Notes: generated by a model not told the origin, from the sequence alone. DNA of 64,000 bases from Albifimbria verrucaria (GCA_020081605.1 JAHREC010000021.1:62001-126000), one strand, 5' to 3'. Positions 11,757 through 23,067 are shown, counted from the first letter of the stretch. Translations and numbers: made by a program.

Positions 11757-13061
11757 CTACTGAACCCCCGAGCCCGAGCGAGCGGGGTCCTCGATGGCCT
11801 GTTCAAACTCCTGCACAACCCACCACGCCGAGGTGGGCTCCATTGTTGTACCATCTGCAGACACAAGCGTACCTACAGAGCCTGCAACTACTGTTGTAAA
11901 TATATCCACCCTTGCTTTAAGATCTCGAATCGTCATTGGTAATATAACGACACTCCTGGGAATTTGTCTCAGCCCCATGAGTGGATAGGACACCCCATCT
12001 AAGATCAAGCGCTTACGGTCCACTTCCGGTACCTTATAGTTACCGAACAATGGCTTTGATGCTTCGCGAAGGTAATCCTCGTCAAAGTCGCGCGTGACCG
12101 TTCCTTTCTCCTGAAAGAAGGCAAATGCTGTGATCCAGCCAGACAGTGTGAGAATGCCCCAACCTGATCCTTCTACCCCAGCTTCATGCACGGCTCGCAG
12201 CCAAAAGTCTTTGACTTCTTGTGATTCCGGTTTGTCGAATGTCAGGAGCATGTGGCTCATCACAGGTCGCAATAGCTCTGCCCATCGCACACACTCCTCA
12301 CCGTATTGAGGCAACTTTTCCACGCGGCGTGCGAGCTCCGCCCAATCTTCCTGCTCCCCTTCAAGTGTGACCGACGGCAGTCCGCAACCACATAACATAT
12401 GGTAATCAAAGTAGTTTTGTAGTGCGCCCATCATGCTAAAAGCGGCTACAGCTTTGTCATCGCTTGTGGTGGTTGAGAATTTGGGAAGCATCCATTGCCG
12501 GAGTTCGGGGTCGACGACGTTGTCATGGATGCTCGACGCAAACTCCAGCGCCACCTTGCCGAGATCAATTTGGGAGAGATTAAACGGGCTAAGGTCAACT
12601 GTCAAGGTTCGCTTGCCCTCGTGGTTGACAAAGAGATGACGTAGGCGTTCAGCATTGCCATTCACGAAGAGGCTGAACTGAGATATGATGGCTTGCCACA
12701 CGTCATCGGGGCGGATGACGAGGTGAAGATCCTGGTTGAATGCGCGAATGACACCATCGACAAAACCGTTTTTATAAGGTGCTATAGACTTCTGTGTAGA
12801 ATCTGTGTTGTTGAGGCTTTTCTCTTGCAGAGAAGATGCAATCAGCGGGAGGTTCTCAAAAACGTTCCTGCAAAGGTAAGATGGCTTGTGACCACTGCCA
12901 TCTGGGGCATTAGGCCGTCGCGGATCATTCTCGTAGGGACTATGACAATCTTCCGTAATGATATTGAAGACAAAACGATCAAGGTCCTGCTCTGTTACAT
13001 TGATTGCACGGTCCGTGTTCTTCCCAACTTGGGAAGGCGATGGCCTAGTTACGACAGGCAT
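11757..13061 (-). CDS. DUF4419 family protein
   Basis: A single uninterrupted exon of 434 codons. The family core is clear: VIRPDDVWQAIISQFSLFVN followed by NAERLRHLFVNHEGK (residues about 115-150), later FSMMGALQNYFDY, CGCGLPSVTLEGEQEDW, and GSGWGILTLSGWITAFAFF (about 300-320). DUF4419 (PF14388) proteins are common in fungi and their function is not established. I see no signal peptide or membrane segment, so it is probably intracellular. It is one of the few intact genes of the window. It is divergent from the next gene, and the roughly 400 bp between them (13062-13462) probably holds both promoters. The start at 13061 leaves an ordinary 50-residue N-terminal extension before the first conserved block. 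Confidence 0.9.
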   Translation of the reverse strand: MPVVTRPSPSQVGKNTDRAINVTEQDLDRFVFNIITEDCHSPYENDPRRPNAPDGSGHKPSYLCRNVFENLPLIASSLQEKSLNNTDSTQKSIAPYKNGFVDGVIRAFNQDLHLVIRPDDVWQAIISQFSLFVNGNAERLRHLFVNHEGKRTLTVDLSPFNLSQIDLGKVALEFASSIHDNVVDPELRQWMLPKFSTTTSDDKAVAAFSMMGALQNYFDYHMLCGCGLPSVTLEGEQEDWAELARRVEKLPQYGEECVRWAELLRPVMSHMLLTFDKPESQEVKDFWLRAVHEAGVEGSGWGILTLSGWITAFAFFQEKGTVTRDFDEDYLREASKPLFGNYKVPEVDRKRLILDGVSYPLMGLRQIPRSVVILPMTIRDLKARVDIFTTVVAGSVGTLVSADGTTMEPTSAWWVVQEFEQAIEDPARSGSGVQ

Positions 13062-13462
13062 TTTGGAGATTCTGTCTGTATTGACTGTGGGTTCGAAGGT
13101 AACAGATAAGCAGATTGTGGGTCTAAAGAAGAATGGAAAGGGAAATGAATGTGTCAGTGAGCAGATACCTCTTATTGAGAGGTAGGAGTTGAGTCGGCAA
13201 ATCTGTTTAGGTCTCTCCTTAGCAGCCCCTTGTGAGGCTGAATCACGGGCCGATTGTCAAAAGCATTTAGGCATCCACGCATTACTTGAACTTAACTGGT
13301 GGAACTCTGCATTGCGGCTGAATGAGGGTAGCGGACACAGCCGCAAAAAACGCACTTTTATGCAACATCAATCATTCCCCTCCAAACATTAACAAATACT
13401 GACCTTCCTGGGCAGCTTCTGAAGACCCGACAGCGAGGGAGAACAAGGCGACTCTGCTGAAC

Positions 13463-16063
13463 ATGGACCGTGACAAGGAGTTCTGTGGTATGTACGAAGC
13501 CCAGGAGAGGCTAATGAGGGAAGAACAAGTGCTTGAGAGTAAGCATGCCTAGTAAAACGGAACATATAACAATAAAGCTTCATGCTGATAAGGGTTTTCC
13601 TGAAGTTTGCAATATCCTGGATATCCCAGATGATGCAGTCAACAATTACAAACCGCTTCCGTTACCGCAAATGGTTGGCGCAGGACGTGTCAAGCCATTC
13701 CGTGCAGGTCTTTAATTCTCCGGCATCGCCCGCTTTCACTCAAAACTATTCTAACAGTGTTTGTTGAAGACCAGAAACTATCATTTTTAACACCGCCTAC
13801 TCTTATGAACGAAGAAAAACGGCAAGCAGATGCTGATACATCGAAGTTCGCAGCCGTAAGTTCTGCGTTGCATACTTCAAGTCCAGAAAAGGCGTGTTCA
13901 TGGGAGAAGTGGCCACTTGTAAGCAGTACGTCATTCATCTTTAAGCGTAGCATAACTGAGACTAAACCATGGGGAAGCTTATGAGGAACTCGAACTTTCT
14001 CCAAGCGAAGTGAAGAAACTGGCTGCATGGGGCTGGTATCGAACTGGCGTCATTTGTGCTCACGCCGCCCTAGCCAACCTCAAAGAGACCGACGACCAGT
14101 TGAACCATGAATTTTCTAACCACAGTTCATTGCTTGCCAAATCCGAAAGAGCAAAAGCTCATGCCTTACGCTTATATCCTGAGCTTCTGATAGACGAAAG
14201 TATTAACAGTCCGTCATGGGCGCAAACATTCACAGAGAGTGAGCACTGTAGAGTCTAACGTGTCGACTATGGAGCCTGGTGCTAATTCAACAAATAGAAG
14301 ACAAAGACTATTATCTTGAGATGGAGATGAACCAGGAGTATATCAAGAGGGCCGAAATGGCCGAAGTTTACAATAACGCTGCCAGAGCATATATGCTGGA
14401 GCCCTTGTATGAGTGGCTTGAAAAGATGCAAGAGCGAGCAATAGAAGGTTTGTCAGGATAGCCACTCCCAAGCGACCTGAATCCCATACTGAAAGAATCC
14501 TTATCCCAGGCACTAAAATTGAGCCTAAATTGATAGACGACTATCTTTCAGCTGAGATCCAGGCTGACGCATATGGATGTCTCAGTAGACTTTGGGATAG
14601 GGCCATCGAGAGGAATGGCTTGCATAGACCTTTCACTGACTGGTGGGTTCGGGCAGCCCTGGCTAAGGGACACGCCGAATGGCTACTACGGGAGCGAAAA
14701 GAGTCTACAATCGTTGGCCACGTCAGCCCAATTGAGTCTTGGCGATTGTTCCCACCAGGCTCAATTGGGCAGTATGACAATTCATGTTTAACATGGTCTC
14801 TTCTCGTTCATCATGTTTTAGAAGGCAGATTTCAGACAGATCTGTATGGTACGTGTTTCAATATGCTCTCGGAAGATGGATGGGGCGTGAATCTCATGAT
14901 TTTGGCCGGCCTTATCATTCTTTCGTCTACGGCGCTCCGGTAAGGTCTTGGACATCAAACCATTGTGAATTGCAAACTTTCAAACTAATCACGAGCAGGA
15001 CTTTGTTTTCGATGCTCTCATTAATGATAGTTCAGAAAGTTCCTTGATAGGTCTTCTGCCTACGGACTCCGCCAGTAGACAACACGGCCAGGCTGCAACC
15101 TCAATATCAGTCTATGATCGATATATGCGCACAGGCCTTAGTGCTGACTTAGATAGCTCATACCCAGAGCACTATCGGACTCTTGCTCGATGCGCCGACA
15201 ACATTCTCGCAGAATGGGATGCAGAAACTACCCTGCATGGCTTACTAAACCCAAGATACAAGACGTCTCCGCACCTTGACTTGATGAAGTCGAGTTTGAG
15301 GACAATCTTGGAGAAAAGAGCACACATGACGCTTCAAGAAGCCGAAAACACAAAGTTCGAAGACGTGGTATATACATGCATCACGTCATATACCAACAAA
15401 ATTCAACGAATGCTGCATCGACCCCCAGGGATAGATGAGCACCGCTATCTGATATGGGCTGAACGCGAAATATCGAGGGTCCTCGCCCCTTGGTTCGACT
15501 TCCGCCTAAAGGAGACACGCGGTGGACGCATCTTAGTTTACCTAGTCTCATTTCTATCACGGCGAACAATCTTTGATACACGCATGTCAGAATTTACCAG
15601 TATGGCCGAGCCAGTCTTGATATGCTATGAAAATTCCATAGTTGCAGCACTAGACGATTTTCTCGAAGAAACACGCCAAATGCTCTTCGCTGATGTCTGG
15701 CTAAAACCATCCGCATATTTCTTCATAATCGCCTTCAGAGAGTACTTGGAGAGTGGCGGCGATCCAAATAAGATGCCCATTATTAAGGGAGCGACCAGAG
15801 GCCGAAGAGAGCTGACAAAGCTTGGCCTTTATAAGTCGGGCAGGATACGGTGCAAGTCTGCGTGCAGATGTCCACTTCCCGTTCGGATCCAAGAGATGGA
15901 AGAGCAGCTTCGAATCCGTTTGTCTGGAGAATCGCACGCTAAGAAGGAAAGGGAGGTTATTGCTGAGTTCTTCACATTGAATGTAACCACGGCTGTTCTG
16001 AATTGTAGGTATTCTGGAATAACGAAGAAACGCCTGGAGTTATTCTCCCGTGTTTGTAAATAG
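13463..16063 (+). CDS. Hypothetical multi-exon protein, about 650-700 aa
   Basis: I do not recognise a domain. A consistent spliced model can be read. The first exon starts at ATG 13463 (MDRDKEFCGMYEAQERLM) with donor GTAAGC at 13539. Acceptors lie near 13630, 13755 and 13977. Further introns are GTGAGC (near 14238) to CAAATAG (near 14299), GTTTGT (near 14447) to CCCAG (near 14507), and GTAAGG (14940) to GATAG (near 15030). The last exon, about 1 kb, ends at TAA 16063. Every junction keeps the frame. Visible features are a helical charged middle and a Cys cluster near the end (IRCKSACRCPLP, about 15850), which might bind metal. It is divergent from the DUF4419 gene. The alternative, a degraded transposon gene, is less likely because all frames join cleanly. 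Confidence 0.55.
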
Positions 16064-16531
16064 CTACACTCAGGGCTGGGTAAAGCCTTTATAATATCAG
16101 CCACGACATCAGAGCAAAATAAAAAATGAGAGCCATTCCATCTACTAAGGCGTATGGCTATGTTCTGCCTCTAATAAAACCCACATCGAACAAAATGTCC
16201 CCACAGTTCTTCGTTTCTCAATTCTCCCTATCCGTGGGATCGCGGCCAAAAAGTCAAGTAGTAGATCTTGGACCGGGTGTCCAATGCCAGCTATTTTAGT
16301 TGCCGGCAAGCCGCGCTGTATCGCTTCTATGTTCGCGCGTTTTGTGCACCTACCTGCTCGTCACGGAATGCCTGTATGATGGAAGAGCGTTCAGGCCAAG
16401 AGAAAAGCGCAATTGAAGGATCCTGGCCCGGTGATGCCTCCAGGTACATTACTCTGACATATTATGGGAGATGATCTGTTATATAGCTTCTCGGAACCCT
16501 CCCGCTTTCAACTATAATAATATTCGCCTCT
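16064..16531. other. Intergenic; 3' boundary of truncated helicase
   Basis: No coding signal. AT-rich sequence (TATTATGGGAGATGATCTG, ACTATAATAATATTC) lies between the hypothetical gene and the point where helicase similarity stops. Confidence 0.4.
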
Positions 16532-19500
16532 TTAGGTTAAAAAGAGAGCTAGTAATATATAGAGGAGCTTAGGACGAAACGAGAGGGTTCCTTCCGCGAT
16601 CGTATAGCTTTCATCCAAAACGAACCGGTCTGTCTTGGCCATTACCCGCCGTGACTCGATAAAATCTTGAAAACGTTTTGTCATGGCTGACTCTGGCGTT
16701 ACAAACACGATCGACACCTCTCCTGGCACTCGGTCGCTTCTCCATTCGGCACAGGATATATTCAGCTTCTGACACCGAATTATTAAATCGCCCTGCAGAG
16801 ACACAAGCGGAACGACCACTATGGTAAGACCACCAGGGCAGCCGGCCGCGGGTAGCATAAAGCAGAGGCTCTTTCCAACACCCATTCCCATGACCACGAC
16901 GACGGGACTCTTATTCATCATGATCGCATCGACTGCTTCCCGTTGCTTGCCTCGAAACTGGGCATGGTCTCCGTACAGCCGACGCAGCTCTTGATCGATG
17001 TTGACTCGCCGAAGAGTCTTCCATCGTATCAACTGTAGGTTCTTCATCGCCTCGTAATGCAGGGATGGTGTCTTTCTTTTACGTCCTGGCATGAGGATGT
17101 CTCCAAACCCGTTGATGACGGAAGGGAACCCAAGGAGGCGATGCCACTCCTCGCTGATGAATCGGAAGTTGATGCGCCGTTCATTCGTCTCGAAGCATCC
17201 TTCTGTGATGAGCCTGCCATATATCAAGCCCGCAGTCAAGGATGTATGGCAAGCTTGAATACCCCAGATGTTATCCTGCTCCATCTCGCTGTCGCTGTCG
17301 CTACCGTAGCCCTCATCTGTTTCTCGGAGAAGAGCATCACGGGCTGGTGTGCCGTTGTGAAAGTAACGCCGTCTGATGGCAGCTGAGACATGCCTCCAAC
17401 TACTGATGGTTATTCCTTTCTCGCATCCTTCGCGACTCATTCGGCGTAGGATGCGGGTCATCCGTGCGGATGTCCAATGTGGACCAGGCCCTAAACAGCA
17501 TGTATTGGGTTTCTTTTCTCGCCGAGGACGACTAATTTCGTCTTCTTCAGTGCTTCCATCGTCATGGACAGTATCGTAGCCGCTTTTCCCATCGTCATCG
17601 TTCAAATCGTCGAGTGTCTCTTCCGGAGCCCAGAGGTTAGCGGGAATTCGGTTTTATCCCAGACATTTGCCTGCACATCTTCCCAGTACGGTAACGCAAG
17701 CCATAAATAATAAATCATTAGGACACTGACTTCGCGCGACAAAAATCTGTGTATGACCTTGAGTCGCTCGGTTTTTGAGAATCCCTTATGGTATCCAGCA
17801 ACAAGCATGATGAGGCCACGGTCGTATAAGGTGTTGCGGATCCCGCCATTAACGGTATTTCTGTGCCGTAGGGTAAGCAACTCCCCGCCCGTGCGGCTTG
17901 TCCATAACTCAGATGAATGATGAACAGCAGACATTCCAGGAATTCCTCTAAATAATGACCGTAACTCCAGGCTTTCTTGTCGCAAATATTGAATCCAGCC
18001 TCGCTCTCATCCTTGATCCACGCTTTTCGTAATTTTGCATCGGCCCATACCTTGCGAAACACCCAACCACTGCTTTCTGGTACTAACTCGAAAAGATTCT
18101 TAACAAACGAATGACCTATGCTCGCATCTGCTGCATTGTCGAGGAGCTTGTCCCATGGGATTGGTGGTAGGCCAAGTTCGATGGGCGATTGGTCGCTGTA
18201 TTCCTCGCAGCAAAGAAGATGCTTGTACAGCAGTGTTTCGGCTTTTCGTATAGCAGCCTGCAGCATAGACTGAATACCGGGTACGTTAATTCGGAGGCCT
18301 TTGTATATCGCATCCTCGTGGTCCCAACTGACGGATCCTGGGCTGGCTTCATTTCCACTGGCTGCCATGCCGTAATTGCGCAGGCGAATGATGAATTGAG
18401 TGGGCGTGGTATCCCAACCCTCAGCACCACCCACTAAAAAGCGGCGTGTCATCTCGGACATGATTTCGAAGTGACTCGGACTCTTTTCCTCTGCTTCTTG
18501 TTGGGTCTGACCCTGCTCTATCCTGTGCTTAATATACAATGTTCTCTTATCGATTGTATGCTTAACAAGAAACACTCGGGATATGGCCATGATAGCCGAT
18601 AGTTTTGGGGTAAAGTTCGCATGACTCTCCCAGGTCTTGTCTCTTCGGATGCTTAATACTGTCAAGAAGCTCACGAGTATACTATCGTATTCGGTAGTTT
18701 TGGTGAAGTGATCAAGGACGGAGATGTAAAAGGCAAGTACGGCTTCTTCTAGAAACTGCTGTAGCTCTTCAGTTCGTGATGGTTTCGGCATTGGCTCGAG
18801 CCTATTTTCGATATCGGTAAGCTCCGCCGCATGGTCCATCATCGTATCAAAGGCAGTGGCTTGACGATCGGTGAGCTTGAACGGTGGTCGATCGGCTGCA
18901 TTCGCGCAGGATACGGCCCGAACGGCGTAGGCGAAGAATTGCAGACAGATTCTAATGTACTTCTTCCGGGTCTGACGCTTGAACCGGAAGTGAAAGGGCG
19001 TGCTGCGCTCTTTTTGCAGTTCCTTCCGATTGACCTCAAATAACACATTCCATGAGACCACACCCGGCCTGGTTAAACCTGCAGCCTTTCGAATGACACG
19101 TCTGACAGCCGCGTGTATGTGCCTGAGCTCGGAATCATCGTCGGCAAGCGGGTTGTCTTGGTTTATTGTATACTTCAACGATAGCAAGTCTCTTAAGAAC
19201 TGCTTCTTGTCACTGAAATCTTTCAAGTGTGTAGTTGATCCTAGTCGACGAAGCCATGCGTTAGGTGCAGCCAAGTCACCCATCTCTTCGATGACCTCTC
19301 TCTCCTTCTTTCTAGCCTCTTCACCTTTCGCCTGAAACACCTGCGCGGCCTGTTCAACGGCAGTGATCGCATTTGCCTGCGCACGCTCAAGGCTTGCCAG
19401 ATCATGTCCTCTTCCGACCTCGAAATATTCGCTGCGTGGGCCCTTGGCAAAGAGCTGCTGGTAGAACACACCACTTCTCCAATAGCTGTCACCCGCGTCC

Positions 19501-19887
19501 GTTTCGACTGACCTGGTGCTCCGGGGCCAGGCCTTTGACCCAGTTCAACCTGATGTACTTTCCAAAGATGCTCGTTCCTTCGTCTGATGTTTGCGCTTAC
19601 TGCCCGACAGTCCGTGGTAAATGTACATCGAAACCCTCCACTTTTGGCGCACCAAGTGACTCTATTGGCAGGCTGTTATCCGGGATATGTGGCATGGCCA
19701 AGATTCCATCGTTGCTGTCAACAAGATCAAGCGCTTCAGCCCATACCTTGACTTTCTCTATCTCATTCTTCACAAGGCCATGTGGTTTACCGCGCAGATG
19801 TGCCTGGATTCTATGCCGTGTAACCATATGCTTACACGACTTACAACACAGAAGACGTAGGTCATTTTCATAAATAAAATACTCCAT
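16532..19887 (-). pseudogene. OrsD-RecQ type helicase gene, truncated
   Basis: Reading from 19887: an OrsD-like zinc segment (CCKSCKHMVTRHRIQAHLRG), then a second Cys/His set (FRCTFTTDCRA...HLWKVHQ) reached only after a one-base shift at the CCC run 19634-19636. Next come FYQQLFAKGPRSEYFEVGRG and a long helical region. A block resembling tyrosine-recombinase C-termini follows: SSWRHVSAAIRRRY, then IQACHTSLTAGLIYGR. The RecQ DEAD domain comes last, with a Walker A (MGVGKSLCF, near 16880), VVVPLVSLQGDL and VFVTPESA. Motif II reads VLDESYTIAE where DECH/DEAH is expected. Similarity ends near 16560 after FRPKL, so the helicase C-terminal half is missing. There are also frame changes near 17605-17720. 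It resembles telomere-linked RecQ helicases of fungi. A defective relic. Confidence 0.82.
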
Positions 19888-19995
19888 TGCGTAAAGTCAT
19901 GTATAGGCAAGAATAATAATACAAACTATTGAATTGGGAAAAATATTCTCCTCTTATGCTTGACTTCTCAGTCCACGTTACTTTTTATCATGTTA

Positions 19996-20325
19996 ATTGC
20001 TTGAATAGGTGCGACCGCCATGCCTTCACATGGTGGTCAGGGAAAACTCCTGATTGGGCACTCCTTACAGGCCTACCCCTGTTGGCCTGAGAACCTCAAA
20101 GATAGAGGGTATAGGGAAACATGGTGCTTTATATCCCTTGCCGGTGGTTCCATAAGAAAAATAAGAGCCTTACCGTAACCTGGTATTAAGATCTACGAAC
20201 TTACCATGTTTTTTCGCTTATTGTGTGGTCTATTGTGGGTTAAACTGGAGTTCGTCGGCTACCCTAGATACAGATCGTCGGTTACCCCATGTCCTGCTAG
20301 CACCCTCTCATTTACCACCAAAGGA
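19996..20325 (-). repeat. 5' flank of OrsD-RecQ gene, repeat copy 1
   Basis: About 330 bp upstream of the helicase relic that recurs in the same orientation at 23068-23395. Shared stretches include CCTGATTGGGC, CATCAAAGATAGAG versus CCTCAAAGATAGAG, TTAAACTGGAGTTCGTCGG, and GATCGTCGGTTACCCCATGT followed by CCTGCTAGC. It probably contains the promoter or leader of this gene family. Confidence 0.7.
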
Positions 20326-20330
20326 ATTCG

Positions 20331-20971
20331 TCGGTTGCCAACCGACGCGGAGCACAACTGCGAGAAGAGAACGGTGAGGAGGCAAGTCCTTCTATCTTTA
20401 TGCACGCATATTACAAATAACGGATGGCCCTTGGCAGGAGCAAGCCGCAGAGCAGAGGCCCTGTTACGGTTGTTAGGATATTTACAACCCTCGACTAGAC
20501 TACACTAGAAGCATAAGCACGCAGTGCGCTCACATATTCATATAGTACAGTAGCGTATGAAGATGCATCGAATCTACTGATAACTCGTTAACAGCATAGG
20601 ACTTGCGTCTAAGCATTAGCGAATATTTACTCATGCCATTGCCGTCTATTCTAACCGCATTCTTCACGTTGCCGTCTGTTCCGTTATTGTTTGCTGTTGT
20701 TGGTGTCTTTTACCGTTGCACTACTACTGCAGTCGATACCACGATAACAATCCTTCCTCTTAAGGAACGTCTCGTTTATTATACCTAGTTCTAGATAGTA
20801 GCTTACCTTCTCCCGGGCCGGCGAGTCCTGATGGAGTACCGTATTAGGTAATTATACTTCCTTCAACTGAAGTAATCATGAAACCCAAAGACTTAGCGCC
20901 CACGTCATCGCTTAACGGACCCTCGGCGATCTCTGAACAGCGGTAGATACAAATCAATGGCTTGCTTCCTG
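20331..20971. other. Intergenic between repeat and secreted-protein gene
   Basis: Only short frames without domains (20206-20508, 20603-20788). A TATA box for the next gene lies at the right edge. Confidence 0.4.
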
Positions 20972-20979
20972 TATAAAAA
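20972..20979 (+). promoter_or_regulatory. TATA box of small secreted protein gene
   Basis: TATAAAAA about 100 bp upstream of the ATG at 21080, a normal distance for a fungal TATA box plus short leader. Confidence 0.5.
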
Positions 20980-21079
20980 TGGTTATTTTCTCGGCCAGAT
21001 CATCTGTTGATTCCTCATCCGCGATCAACATTATTCAATAAATTAACCCTTACCCGAATCTAATCCTCTGCGAACCAAG

Positions 21080-21355
21080 ATGAAGTCATTTTCATTGTTC
21101 CTTATCGCCCTGAGCGCTATTGGCGCTACTGCCCAGTCGCTAGATGGGACCTGCGATCCCCGCGACCCACAGGTCTGCATCCTCAGCAACGGACGCAGGT
21201 CTGCTTGTTCTGCCGGCGAATGCATCGAGCAATGCTATAACGATTCCCTTGTCGGAACTGTCTGTGTAGGTAAAAGTGCATACCTCTATTAAAGTAAGCT
21301 AATGAATTTTAGGGTTGATGCTGCCATTTTAGGTGGCGGTGGAGGAGCTACATAG
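21080..21355 (+). CDS. Small secreted cysteine-rich protein
   Basis: A two-exon gene. Exon 1 (21080-21269) starts with a strong signal peptide (MKSFSLFLIALSAIGATAQ, cleavage expected after Ala-Gln or Ala-Thr-Ala). It encodes six cysteines in about 45 residues (GTC, QVC, SAC, GEC, EQC, TVC). The intron 21270-21332 (63 bp, GTAAAA...TTTTAG) restores the frame, and exon 2 adds a Gly-rich tail to TAG 21353-21355. Without splicing the frame ends at 21292. The mature protein of about 50 residues with even cysteine number fits a disulfide-stabilised extracellular protein such as an effector or antimicrobial-like peptide. I recognise no named family. It lies between the two repeats of the helicase 5' flank and has its own TATA box, and it appears intact. 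Confidence 0.75.
21270..21332 (+). other. Intron of small secreted protein gene
   Basis: Donor GTAAAA after GTCTGTGTAG, acceptor CATTTTAG. Splicing keeps the reading frame from VCVG into a Gly-rich end. Confidence 0.65.
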
Positions 21356-21980
21356 ATAAATCTGACGGGCAAACTACTGTTCTTGGTCGATACGTTAAGG
21401 CAGCCTCTATAATAAAGGAACAGTCGCAAATTTGCATGATTCGCCTTCTTCTAATAGCTTCGTCCAAGCGGAATTCCTTCTCTTGTATAGTACATAAGTA
21501 CTGGCTGCTAGTTTTGCCTATATCGTAGTCGTGAGCTTAAAACCGTCTATTCTAAATATCTTTAATACAGAGGCCAGATAATCAACAAACCCTCTGCTAA
21601 AATGTGCTTCAGCCGTTCTATTACCCTTTTAAAGGACACGTCCTGCGCGTAGAGCAATTGTCGTTACAGCATCCAATTATCGGTAAATATGGTAAGTTTT
21701 CGAACCCGGCTCCTAACTAACTGGGAAAACTAAGGCTTCCCTGCCATTTTAGTCTTGAATCCAACCGACTCTGAATCTCATCTGCGCATTATCCCCGCAT
21801 TATCCCGCAATTGCCGTGATTGCCGTGATCTTCGTGTTAGCATAAAAGGTTTATTGTGCTAAGCGTATGCCATAGCATTATTACCATATAAGGAAGGTAT
21901 GGTATTATTTTGCTAAGACACATTCAGTGGTGGCCTAACTGATGTTTTGAGCTCCCTAGCAGCCTCCATAATAATAATCG
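21356..21980. other. Intergenic, AT-rich
   Basis: No gene recognised. It includes a short repeat TATCCCCGCATTATCCCGCA and GATTGCCGTGATTGCCGTGA near 21790-21830, of unknown meaning. Confidence 0.4.
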
Positions 21981-21990
21981 TATATATAAG
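21981..21990 (+). promoter_or_regulatory. TATA box of secreted protein gene at 22141
   Basis: TATATATAAG followed by a pyrimidine-rich stretch (CTTTTCTTCTTCTTCTACTC), the usual layout of a fungal core promoter and leader, about 150 bp before the ATG. Confidence 0.55.
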
Positions 21991-22088
21991 CTTTTCTTCT
22001 TCTTCTACTCCTGAACGCTCTCCAGCTCTGGCGCGTTGTCCTTTGAACCTTCTAAGTCACTCAACTCTGCTGATTATCACCCGTTAAG

Positions 22089-22140
22089 GTGCGTATATTG
22101 TATGTTCTTAGATTGGGAGATGTAACTAACGATTATACAG
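22089..22140 (+). other. 5' UTR intron ending at the start codon
   Basis: GTGCGT donor, branch site TAACTAAC and acceptor ATACAG directly before ATG 22141. This intron in the leader supports the gene as expressed. Confidence 0.6.
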
Positions 22141-22716
22141 ATGGCAACCCAATATTTATTGTATCTGGCACCAATCCTTCTAGGTTTTGGAATAGCCAAT
22201 GCCACTCCGACTCCCGTGGAATACCATTACCAGTCAGGAGATCAAGTTTTGCAGCGCCCAACTAAGTTCAAACCAGTCACCTTCAATGGCATTACTGTGG
22301 GTGTTACAGAACTTAATCAAACAGCCGAAGTTGGTACTATCCACTCGCTTTCCGACGGCCATCATTTTTTTCATCGGGGCTGGTCCATCTCGGATTCTGA
22401 TGATGGGCCAGTTTGGAAGTATCTGCCGCAACGTCGCGATCAGTCGAGTTCTCTGAGTAAACGCGTTCCAGGGAGTGAGACGGTGCAACTTTACATTGAC
22501 AAGCAGTCTCTTCCGTATCTAAGTGGTGCAGTAGTTGACTTTCTGAACGTGTATGAGCACGCTCCTTTCACTGTACACGAGGTTAGCTGGAGCGTTGCTG
22601 CAGGTTCTGATTTTGGAATGGACCTTTATCTGAACGAAGCTTTCGTTACCTCAACCACAGCTCTATTTGGTGACCTCGTCAACATCTTCTGGAACGCCCT
22701 TGAGATATTTGCTTAA
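22141..22716 (+). CDS. Secreted protein of unknown family, 191 aa
   Basis: One open frame with a good signal peptide (about residues 1-22: hydrophobic YLLYLAPILLGFGIANA, cleavage near ANA/TP). A dibasic LSKR near residue 107 is a possible Kex2 site that would release a C-terminal peptide of about 85 residues. No cysteines are visible in the mature part, so the fold is not disulfide based. The Kex2 arrangement and loss of membrane segments point to secretion into the medium or host. I recognise no domain. A TATA box and a leader intron ending at the ATG support real expression. Its neighbours are the small cysteine-rich gene upstream and a fragment of the OrsD family downstream. Intact. Confidence 0.75.
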   Translation: MATQYLLYLAPILLGFGIANATPTPVEYHYQSGDQVLQRPTKFKPVTFNGITVGVTELNQTAEVGTIHSLSDGHHFFHRGWSISDSDDGPVWKYLPQRRDQSSSLSKRVPGSETVQLYIDKQSLPYLSGAVVDFLNVYEHAPFTVHEVSWSVAAGSDFGMDLYLNEAFVTSTTALFGDLVNIFWNALEIFA

Positions 22717-23006
22717 CCATTTTCTCAGTATCGAGGAACTGAGTCTGTTTCTGTCTTACGTAGGAGCATGATTTTGCTCGTAGGGTAGATAATAATGGCT
22801 TATTCTAAAGTGGATATATGAAAATACAGAAGGGAATTATATTCTTATCTAGAGACAATTGATATAATACACAAGACGATCAATAATGACTTAGTATCAG
22901 CAGATCCACCTATACAATGCGAGATGAACAGAAGATTTAAAGGGAAAGTAGTAATAATTAAGGACTTTTTCTTAATTCTTAATATATTTTTAATTCTTTT
23001 TATCTT
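22717..23006. other. Intergenic, AT-rich
   Basis: Very AT-rich downstream sequence with homopurine/pyrimidine runs. No gene. A 62-codon minus-strand frame here continues into the OrsD fragment and is not a separate gene. Confidence 0.4.
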
Positions 23007-23067
23007 ATTGTTCAGGATATACGGCATAGCCAAGTTCTCGTCGTTGCTACTATCGATCAGATCTTTT
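23007..23067 (-). pseudogene. OrsD-domain fragment of a second helicase copy
   Basis: The minus strand reads DLIDSSNDENLAMPYIP, matching DLVDSNDGILAMPHIPDN in the OrsD segment at about 19690-19740. It is followed at once (toward higher coordinates) by the repeated 5' flank, so about 260 bp between them have been deleted relative to the first copy. Confidence 0.7.
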
